A stretch of DNA of 7,059 nucleotides from Thermoanaerobaculia bacterium (GTDB lineage: Bacteria > Acidobacteriota > Thermoanaerobaculia > Gp7-AA8), in NCBI GenBank assembly GCA_023700825.1, contig JAMPYE010000217.1, positions 1 to 7,059 of the forward strand, in the 5' to 3' direction. This document shows, one piece after another, positions 1 through 5,646 of this stretch (the first letter of the stretch is position 1; every line of letters begins with the position of its first letter). The notes under the pieces were generated by a model. It searched no databases and was not told where the DNA came from. It saw only the letters and a program-made list of their open reading frames with translations. The translations under genes were made by a program, and so were the position numbers.

Positions 1-1
1 C

Positions 2-697
2 ATGCTCGCGGCGGAAGATCTCGAGGGGAACGCACGCGACGGCCCGCGCGGGAGGCAGTGGTTCCAGGGGCGCATCGCTCCGATCGTTCCCGACGGCAGT
101 GGCGTCCCGTCCTGCGTGGCCTGGGTCGTCATCAACATCACGCGGCGCAAGGAGCTCGAGGCCGAGCTCGAGCGCCTCGCGACCACGGACGAGCTGACGG
201 GACTTCTCAACAGGCGCGCATTTCTCTCGCGTGTCGACAACGCGCTGGCCGACGCGTCCGTCTCTTCGCCGCACATCCCGGTCGCGCTCGCGCTGCTCGA
301 TCTCGATTACTTCAAGGCGGTCAACGATCGCTACGGGCACGCCGTCGGCGACGCCGTTCTGCAGCACGTGTCACGGGTGCTCGAGGAGGCCGCCGACGCC
401 TGCCAGGCGCTCGGGAGAGTCGGCGGCGAAGAATTCGCCGTGCTGTTTTCCGGCAGGGGCTCGGGCGAGGCGGTGGCCTGGCTCGAGAACGCTCAGCGGT
501 CGCTGGAGGAGAAGCCGTTCGTCCTCGGGCGGCAGGTGATCCCGGTGGGTTTCAGCGCGGGAGTCGTGGCGGCGGGGGGCGAGGACCGGCAACCGGGCGA
601 CCTCCTGCACCGCGCAGACCACTGGCTCTACGAAGCCAAGGCCGCGGGCCGGCATTGCATCGCCTACCCCGGCTGGGTCGATCGCCGCCAGCGATAG
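2..697 (+). CDS. PAS-GGDEF diguanylate cyclase, 5'-truncated
   Basis: This is the C-terminal 231 residues of a protein that makes cyclic di-GMP from two GTP. The first ATG is at the window edge and lies inside a domain, so the true start is outside. Residues about 18-50 are the end of a PAS/PAC sensor domain, closing with the typical INITRRKELE linker, followed by a short coiled coil and DELTGLLNRRAF at the start of the GGDEF domain. The metal-binding Asp is D100 (in LLDLDYFKAVND), the substrate-contact residues N108 and D117 are present, and the signature is GGEEF at 141-145. The GRxC-type end (ADHWLYEAKAAGRH) is intact, so the catalytic domain looks active. The RxxD inhibitory site, expected nine residues before the first Gly of GGEEF, reads DACQ, so product inhibition through that site is unlikely. 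No EAL domain follows. The gene converges on the CDGSH gene with a 26-bp gap. Confidence 0.93.
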   Translation: MLAAEDLEGNARDGPRGRQWFQGRIAPIVPDGSGVPSCVAWVVINITRRKELEAELERLATTDELTGLLNRRAFLSRVDNALADASVSSPHIPVALALLDLDYFKAVNDRYGHAVGDAVLQHVSRVLEEAADACQALGRVGGEEFAVLFSGRGSGEAVAWLENAQRSLEEKPFVLGRQVIPVGFSAGVVAAGGEDRQPGDLLHRADHWLYEAKAAGRHCIAYPGWVDRRQR

Positions 698-723
698 CGA
701 CCTCGAGGACTGACTTCGAACGC

Positions 724-957
724 TTACGGCTTCGGCGCGGGTGGCGGTAGGTCGCGGGCGGGGCACACCGAATCGAAGCCGGCCTTGTTGTGCGTGCCGT
801 CGCAGAACGGCTTGTTGGCCGACTGGCCGCAGCGGCAGAGCGAGACGACGCTTCGCCCGCCGAGACCGAACGGCGTGCCGTCCTGATCCACGATCGTGAT
901 GTCGCCCTCGAGGCGGTACGGTCCGTTGTTCTTTACGATGAGTTTGAAATCTGACAT
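724..957 (-). CDS. CDGSH-type iron-sulfur domain protein, 77 aa
   Basis: This small, probably cytoplasmic protein carries a [2Fe-2S] cluster of the mitoNEET/CDGSH zinc-finger-like family. The motif C-x-C-x2-S-x3-P-x-C-D-G-T-H is complete: cluster ligands are Cys41, Cys43, Cys52 and His56, with Thr in place of Ser in CDGSH. Residues 1-35 (starting MSDFKLIVKNNGPYRLEGDI) match the short N-terminal strand region usual in bacterial single-motif members, and the tail is Pro-rich. The start is the ATG at 957 because AAGGAGA stands just before it; a longer frame reaching 1023 would have to begin inside the control region. There is no signal peptide or membrane segment. The family is linked to redox or iron-sulfur handling, but the substrate or partner here cannot be read from sequence. 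It is divergent from the cupin gene and convergent with the GGDEF gene. Confidence 0.93.
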   Translation of the reverse strand: MSDFKLIVKNNGPYRLEGDITIVDQDGTPFGLGGRSVVSLCRCGQSANKPFCDGTHNKAGFDSVCPARDLPPPAPKP

Positions 958-961
958 GAGA

Positions 962-968
962 TCTCCTT
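962..968 (-). promoter_or_regulatory. Ribosome binding site of the CDGSH gene
   Basis: On the minus strand the sequence is AAGGAGA followed by TCTC and the ATG at 957, so the GGAG core is five bases from the start. This decides the start in favour of the 77-aa product over the 99-aa reading. Confidence 0.8.
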
Positions 969-1246
969 CGTACGGGTGAGGCGACACAATTTCGACCTGC
1001 GCGGGATCCGGCCATCTTCTCACAACGAACGAGGCTCCGCTCCTCGAGCAAGTCGAGTCACAGCCACGGCTTCAGGTCTCGCGTGTCAGGAACTCGAACC
1101 GTGGCTTCGTCCCGACGGCACTCGGATCCACCGCAGTGCTGCGCACGCATGCACGGGATCGCCGGACCGGGCAGGCGGCGAACGCCAACGCTCCGGCCGC
1201 TCCTTTTTCGGCTTTACCATTCGGGAAGTGCCAACGCGATCACGCG

Positions 1247-1254
1247 AGGAGGAG
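1247..1254 (+). promoter_or_regulatory. Ribosome binding site of the cupin gene
   Basis: AGGAGGAG is followed by nine bases and the ATG at 1264. It is the strongest Shine-Dalgarno sequence in the window and fixes the cupin start, ruling out the longer in-frame reading from 976. Confidence 0.85.
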
Positions 1255-1263
1255 ACGGTAATC

Positions 1264-1746
1264 ATGCGCCCCCCATTCGACGGAACCGAGTTTCACGCGA
1301 GTATCAAGAGGGTCTACTTTGGCGACTACCCCAGGGCGCTCAACAAACGCCGAGACGACCTGGTGACCGTGAAGTACGTCGCGCCCCACGAGAACACCGC
1401 GGAGACCGGCGACCGGCGGGGTCATGGCACCGACCTGGCGACGTGGCTCTTCTCCGAGGAGCCCGGGACAGCGGAACACATATTCACCGTTCCATTCGAA
1501 CTGGCAATCGACGCGTCTCTCGATGCCGGCGCCGCTCTCGGCCTTCATTACCATGACACCACCGAGGAGTTCTACTACGTGCTGGCGGGCTCGATCACGA
1601 TGACGACGATCGACACGGACGGGACCGAGAGTGCGACGGAACTGCACGAAGGCGACGTGCACTTCGTGCGGTTAGGCCAGGGCCATTTCGGAGTTGCAGG
1701 ATCATCCGGTGTCCGGTTTCTCGCCGTTGCGGCGCGACGCCAATGA
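1264..1746 (+). CDS. Single-domain cupin protein, 160 aa
   Basis: This is a small beta-barrel protein of the cupin_2 type, probably cytoplasmic and metal-binding. Cupin motif 1 reads GLHYHDTTEEFYYVLAG at residues 93-109, with His95, His97 and Glu101 or Glu102 as metal ligands. Motif 2 is GDVHFVRLGQGH at 130-141, with His141 as the fourth ligand; the usual Pro is replaced by Arg136. The order, spacing and about 20-residue inter-motif segment are those of a monocupin. About 70 residues precede the barrel (RRDDLVTVKYVAPHENTAETG region); I recognise no separate domain in them. Families of this type include dioxygenases, isomerases and ligand-binding proteins, so the substrate cannot be named. The start is set by the AGGAGGAG ribosome binding site. 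It converges on the methyltransferase gene with a 53-bp gap in which I see no clear terminator. Confidence 0.88.
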   Translation: MRPPFDGTEFHASIKRVYFGDYPRALNKRRDDLVTVKYVAPHENTAETGDRRGHGTDLATWLFSEEPGTAEHIFTVPFELAIDASLDAGAALGLHYHDTTEEFYYVLAGSITMTTIDTDGTESATELHEGDVHFVRLGQGHFGVAGSSGVRFLAVAARRQ

Positions 1747-1799
1747 CCGCCGCGCGGTGACACGCCACGATCGAAGCCGAGGGCCGCGAACCCGGGGAA

Positions 1800-2699
1800 C
1801 TACTCAGCCCACAGTTCGCCCGGCGGGAAGCCGAAGTTCATCCGGATCGTGGCGTACTCGGCGTGGATCATCCCGCTCGCTGTGCGGATCGTGAGCGGCG
1901 GCTCGACGACGGGCTGCCACGAGCCCCCGGCTCCAAACGCTGCCGGGAGATCGGCGATCCTCGCCGCCGCGAATAGCGAGAGCATCGGCCGTTCGCCTTC
2001 CTTGAAGACGACGTCGCGGCGGCGCAGAGCCACCAGCGCGCTCGCGCGAAGCGCATCTTCCGCGCGTTCGAGCTGCGCGAAGGGAAACACGAAGGCGAAG
2101 ATGCCGCCGGGAGCGAGGATTCGCGCGGCCGTGGCGGCGTAGTCGACAACGGTGCCGCGCATCTCGACGCGCGCGGGAACCGCCTGCGGATGCGCGGCCT
2201 TCGACGCGGTGCCTTCCGGAAAGTAAGGCGGTGATCCCGTGACGAGATCAAACGGCGGCTCGGCTTCGAAGAGTGCGGAGTCGCGCAGGTCGCCTTCGAG
2301 GAGTCGGTACCTGTCGGCGAGTCCGTTGTACGCGACGCTCTTTCGCGCGAGCCCGATCGAAACCGGCTGCGCTTCGACGGTCACCATCCGCGCGCCGGGT
2401 AGCCGCCACGCGACGATCATTGCGACCGACCCGATTCCCGATCCGAGATCCGCGGCGCGGTCGACACGCGGCGCGCACTGCGTCCCGTACCACGCGGTCA
2501 GCACGTCGTCGGTCGAAAACCGGTGGCCGCGCGCGAGCTGAAAGATGCGGAAGTGGCCGGCGATGTAGTCGAGCGTCTCCCCCTCGGAGGGCTCGACGCC
2601 CCCGGGAGGCACGGGCCCGGGCCGAGCCCAGCCGCGAAAGCGACGGCCGTCAGTCGTGTCGGGTGGGACGGACGGGTTCACACGCGAAGTATGGATCAT
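1800..2699 (-). CDS. Class I SAM-dependent methyltransferase, TrmN6-like
   Basis: This is a Rossmann-fold methyltransferase resembling the COG4123 group (tRNA1(Val) adenine-37 N6-methyltransferase). Counting from the ATG at 2699 (299 aa), the SAM-binding motif I is DLGSGIG at 84-90, the acidic residue ending strand 2 is Glu109 (VTVEAQ), motif III contains Asp137, and motif IV is SPPY at 156-159, the (N/D/S)PPY form used by N6-adenine methyltransferases. HRFSTDDVLTAWYG at 59-72 matches the conserved block before motif I in TrmN6 proteins. RFRGWARPGPVPP at 20-32 is, from memory, a conserved N-terminal block of a related bacterial subgroup. The substrate is inferred and could be another RNA or a protein. 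The start is uncertain: ATG 2699 has no ribosome binding site, whereas ATG 2801 in the same frame is preceded by GGGAG. I prefer 2699 because the extra 34 codons have clearly lower third-position G/C and unusual composition. Confidence 0.85.
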   Translation of the reverse strand: MIHTSRVNPSVPPDTTDGRRFRGWARPGPVPPGGVEPSEGETLDYIAGHFRIFQLARGHRFSTDDVLTAWYGTQCAPRVDRAADLGSGIGSVAMIVAWRLPGARMVTVEAQPVSIGLARKSVAYNGLADRYRLLEGDLRDSALFEAEPPFDLVTGSPPYFPEGTASKAAHPQAVPARVEMRGTVVDYAATAARILAPGGIFAFVFPFAQLERAEDALRASALVALRRRDVVFKEGERPMLSLFAAARIADLPAAFGAGGSWQPVVEPPLTIRTASGMIHAEYATIRMNFGFPPGELWAE

Positions 2700-2828
2700 T
2701 CGGCGGACGAGAAGAGAGTGGTCACGCCGGAATGGACCGCTAGCGGGCGTCGGCCCATCTCCATCTCTTCGGGCGAGGAGCTGACATTCTGGCTGCCCCA
2801 TCGACCGGCTCCCACGGCCGTGTTCGAG

Positions 2829-5477
2829 TCACTGGCTGATGGGGCCGCGCGCCGGCGCCGCTTTGAGGAACGCCTGAAACTGCTCTGCACCCATCGGCCG
2901 AGCGAACAGAAAGCCCTGTCCGTGAGCGCAGTGCTCCCGCCGCAGCAGGCGAAGCTGGTCTTCGCTCTCCACTCCCTCGGCGACCACCCGAAGATCGAGC
3001 GACTGGGCGAGTTGCACGACCGCGGAGATGATCGCGGCGTCGCCTCCGCGGGCGTCGATTCCGCTGACGAACGAGCGATCGATCTTCACGGAGTCGACGG
3101 GAAAGCGCTTGAGATAGTTCAGCGAGGAGTAGCCGATGCCGAAATCGTCGATGACGAGTTGAATTCCCATCTGTTTGAGCTGCCCCAGCATGTCGAGCGT
3201 TCGGTCCGCGTCGTGCATGAGGGCCGTCTCCGTGATCTCGAGCTCCAGCAGGTGTGCGGGTGCCCCGGTCCTCTCGAGAATCGTCCGGATCATGCCGACC
3301 AGGTTTCGATCCTGGAACTCGATTGCAGAGAGGTTCACCGCAACGCGAAGCTCGGGGATGCCGCTCGAAAGCCAGCCGGTCAGGTCACGGCAGACGCGAT
3401 CGAGAACGAACTCGCCGATGCGCATGATGATCCGGGAGCCTTCGGCCATCGGAATGAACGAGTCGGGCAGCATGAGGCCGAGCGTCGGATGTCTCCAGCG
3501 TACGAGAGCCTCGGCTGCGACAAGCGTTCCCGTCTGCAGATCGAACTGTGGCTGATAGAAGACCTCGAGCTCGCCCCGCTCGATCGCATGCCGCAGGTCG
3601 GATTCGAGAGTGAAGCGCTCCGCGTGGTGCGCCGCCATCGCGGCCGTGTGGAGCTCGTAGCCATTGCCACCGAGAAGTTTGGCGCGATACATCGCTCGAT
3701 CGGCGCAGCGGAGCAGCGTCTCGGCGTCGGGTCCATCCTGTGGAAAGAAGGCGATTCCAATGCTGACGCCGAGGTGGATTTCCTGGCCCTGCGCGAAGAA
3801 AGGCTGATCCATCGAGGCGATGACCTTCTGTGCCACGATGGTGGCTTCGCTCACCTCGCGGAAGTCACCGACCAGCGCGACGAACTCGTCGCCTCCGATT
3901 CTGGCGAGCGTGTCCGCCTCGCGAAGGGTCTCGGCCAGGCGTTTTGCTGCGGCCTGGAGTATCTGATCGCCGGTCGCGTGACCGAGCGTGTCGTTGACGA
4001 CCTTGAACCGGTCCAGGTCGAGGAACATCACGGCGACGAGCGTGTGGTTCCGTCTCGCGCGTGCGAGCGCGACGGAGGCGCGATCCTCGAGCAGCATCCG
4101 GTTTGGCAGCCCGGTCAGCGCGTCGTGATAGACCTGATGCTCGATTTGTTCCTCGGCGCGCTTGCGATCGGTGATCTCGCGCGAGACGTTCACGATCTCC
4201 TCGATCTCTCCATCCTTCTTGATCGCCCGGCTCGTCGTTTCGAACCAGAGATCCTCACCATCCTTCCGCCGGATTCGATAGCTCAGCGTGGATGTGCCGC
4301 TTTGCCGCATGAGCAGCGACTGCAGGTCGCGGATCTCGTCTGCGTCGTCGCGGTTCAGCAGATCGTAGATGGACCGGCCGACCAGCTCGTCCGGCTCGAA
4401 CCCGAGAAGCGATCGCGACGCGTGCGAGACGTAGAGCAGCCGCCCGTCGGGAGTCTGCCGCGAGATCATGTCGGCCGAGCTTTCGACGATGTACGCGGTT
4501 CTCAGCTCTTCCTCCATCTTGTGCTTCACGAAGCGCGCTTCCTGCAGCCGAATCTCGGCATCGCGAGCCTCACGCTCGTTCTGCTCACGTTCCGCCAGGA
4601 CCGCGCTGAGCACGAGCAGCGTCACGGCGACGACTCCGGTAAAGCCCTGCAGCAGGAGGAGCGACTCGTTCCGCGTGAAGCCTCCCGTCACGAACGGTCC
4701 CAGGCCCGCCGCGGTGAGCATCGCGGACACTGTCGACACCGCGAAAATCCCGAGCGTCGCGCCTCGCTGGCCGTAACGAAACGCGGCGGTCAGCAAGAAC
4801 GGGATCAGCACGAACGAGAGCGGATACCGCTCCACGCTGAAGACGAGAAGGCAGGCCGCGAGCAGCAGGAGAAAGACGGCAATCGCCTCGAGCATCCGCA
4901 ATCTCGACAGCGGAGCGCCGTCGCGGCGGCTCCACACGAGAAGCAAGGGCGCGACGACGAGGATGCCGACCATGTCGCCCAGCAGCCAGGTTGCCCAGGT
5001 CTCCGGCAGGAGCGGACGCGGGATGAATCCGGTGATGAAGAAGCTGGCCGTGCCGATCGTCGCGGCGATGAGTGCGCCCGCGATCGCGCCGAGCACGACG
5101 AACCGGACGACGCCCGTGGCGCGCCCGAAGAGCTCGTCACTGTCGCGGCGAAGCAGCGCGGCCGCCACCGTGGTCGCGATCGCCGCGCCGCTCGCAACGC
5201 AGGCAATTCCAACGAGGGACGCAAAAGAAGGCCGTCCGTATCCGACGGCGACCCAATAGTTGACCGCGAACGAGCCGAGCCACACTCCGGGCCAGTAACG
5301 ATTGCCATACTTGAGAAGCGCTGCGAGAGCGAGCCCCGAGGCGGGCCAGATCGGCGTCACGTTTCCGGGCGCGAGCGCGGCGAGCAGTCCGATACGTCCC
5401 ACCGCGGCATAGCTCACCGCCAGGGTCAGGATTGCCAGCAAATAGGGGATGCCATCGGGTCGTTCCCGGGGCGCCAT
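2829..5477 (-). CDS. Membrane MASE1-PAS-GGDEF-EAL cyclic-di-GMP cyclase/phosphodiesterase
   Basis: This 882-aa inner-membrane protein can both make and break cyclic di-GMP. Residues about 10-295 form a MASE1 sensor with around eight hydrophobic helices, including the characteristic GNVTPIWPASGLALAALLKYG block at 38-58. A coiled coil at about 295-325 leads to a PAS domain (about 325-440, ending EITDRKRAEEQ). The GGDEF domain (about 447-608) has GGDEF at 528-532 and an intact inhibitory RxxD site (R519-D522). The EAL domain (about 622-875) has EAL at 656-658, Asn715, Glu747 (ELEITET), D777-D778, Lys798 (VKID), Glu834 (AEGVE) and Gln854, the full set for metal binding and hydrolysis. Both activities therefore look possible. 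The start is ATG 5477, where MASE1 begins; an in-frame GTG at 5555 would add 26 unusual residues. No Shine-Dalgarno precedes 5477. The signal sensed by MASE1 or PAS cannot be read from sequence. Confidence 0.95.
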   Translation of the reverse strand: MAPRERPDGIPYLLAILTLAVSYAAVGRIGLLAALAPGNVTPIWPASGLALAALLKYGNRYWPGVWLGSFAVNYWVAVGYGRPSFASLVGIACVASGAAIATTVAAALLRRDSDELFGRATGVVRFVVLGAIAGALIAATIGTASFFITGFIPRPLLPETWATWLLGDMVGILVVAPLLLVWSRRDGAPLSRLRMLEAIAVFLLLLAACLLVFSVERYPLSFVLIPFLLTAAFRYGQRGATLGIFAVSTVSAMLTAAGLGPFVTGGFTRNESLLLLQGFTGVVAVTLLVLSAVLAEREQNEREARDAEIRLQEARFVKHKMEEELRTAYIVESSADMISRQTPDGRLLYVSHASRSLLGFEPDELVGRSIYDLLNRDDADEIRDLQSLLMRQSGTSTLSYRIRRKDGEDLWFETTSRAIKKDGEIEEIVNVSREITDRKRAEEQIEHQVYHDALTGLPNRMLLEDRASVALARARRNHTLVAVMFLDLDRFKVVNDTLGHATGDQILQAAAKRLAETLREADTLARIGGDEFVALVGDFREVSEATIVAQKVIASMDQPFFAQGQEIHLGVSIGIAFFPQDGPDAETLLRCADRAMYRAKLLGGNGYELHTAAMAAHHAERFTLESDLRHAIERGELEVFYQPQFDLQTGTLVAAEALVRWRHPTLGLMLPDSFIPMAEGSRIIMRIGEFVLDRVCRDLTGWLSSGIPELRVAVNLSAIEFQDRNLVGMIRTILERTGAPAHLLELEITETALMHDADRTLDMLGQLKQMGIQLVIDDFGIGYSSLNYLKRFPVDSVKIDRSFVSGIDARGGDAAIISAVVQLAQSLDLRVVAEGVESEDQLRLLRREHCAHGQGFLFARPMGAEQFQAFLKAAPARGPISQ

Positions 5478-5646
5478 GGAACCTATTCTGACAGACGAGC
5501 GGCTCGCAGGGGCAGGGTCAGATCCTGGGGTACGGCTCAGGGTTCGCCTTTTCACCGGATGGGGTCCGCAAACCGGTCGCCGACCCGCTCAGTCAGAGTG
5601 GCTGGTTCAACGCCAACGCACATGCACGAGGGTTGTCGGCGAAGTG
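5478..5646. promoter_or_regulatory. Intergenic gap upstream of the MASE1-GGDEF-EAL gene
   Basis: These 169 bp separate two leftward genes and should hold the terminator of the serine hydrolase gene or the promoter of the c-di-GMP gene. On the minus strand TGTCAGAAT (extended -10 form; CAGAAT is the complement of 5485-5490) stands seven bases before the ATG at 5477. An 11-bp dyad, CGAGC-G-GCTCG, lies at 5496-5506. Positions 5509-5533 hold GGGGCAGGGTCAGATCCTGG, then GGTAC, which may be a repeat remnant (see findings). No strong hairpin followed by a T-run is visible. No gene is called here. Confidence 0.4.

Larger units (their letters stand above)
958..1263. promoter_or_regulatory. Divergent intergenic region between CDGSH and cupin genes
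   Basis: This 306-bp stretch must carry the promoters of both flanking genes, which are transcribed away from each other. Each end carries a ribosome binding site. No convincing -35/-10 pair is visible on either strand; TACCAT at 1215-1220 has the TAnnnT form of a -10 box for the cupin gene but no matching -35 box. Two imperfect dyads could be operator or hairpin sequences: AGCCACGG at 1062-1069 with CCGTGGCT at 1099-1106 (29-nt spacer), and GCACT at 1118-1122 with AGTGC at 1135-1139. Open frames cross the region on both strands, but they are extensions of the flanking genes or their shadows and have no start signal. I checked it for tRNA arms: a T-loop-like GGTTCGAGTTCC on the minus strand has no partner arms. 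Confidence 0.5.

Noticed and set aside
58..750. A 230-codon plus-strand frame overlapping the GGDEF gene in another phase.
   Set aside because: Shadow of the GGDEF coding frame: Arg/Gly/Ala-rich, no motifs.
371..1051. A 226-codon minus-strand frame across the end of the GGDEF gene and the CDGSH gene.
   Set aside because: It is Arg-rich, overlaps two genes with intact diagnostic motifs in other frames, and has no domain signature.
1088..1105. T-arm-like GGTTCGAGTTCC on the minus strand, suggesting a tRNA gene.
   Set aside because: The stem pairs poorly and no acceptor, D or anticodon arm can be placed around it.
976..1263. In-frame N-terminal extension of the cupin by 96 residues.
   Set aside because: The strong AGGAGGAG sequence nine bases before ATG 1264 sets the start, and the extension is Arg/Ser-rich with no cupin-family similarity.
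1747..1799. Bidirectional terminator between the convergent cupin and methyltransferase genes.
   Set aside because: Only short, imperfect pairing was found, with no T-run on either strand.
5478..5555. GTG at 5555 as the start of the c-di-GMP gene, adding 26 residues.
   Set aside because: There is no ribosome binding site, the added residues are unlike a MASE1 N-terminus, and they overlap the dyad and repeat-like sequence of the gap.
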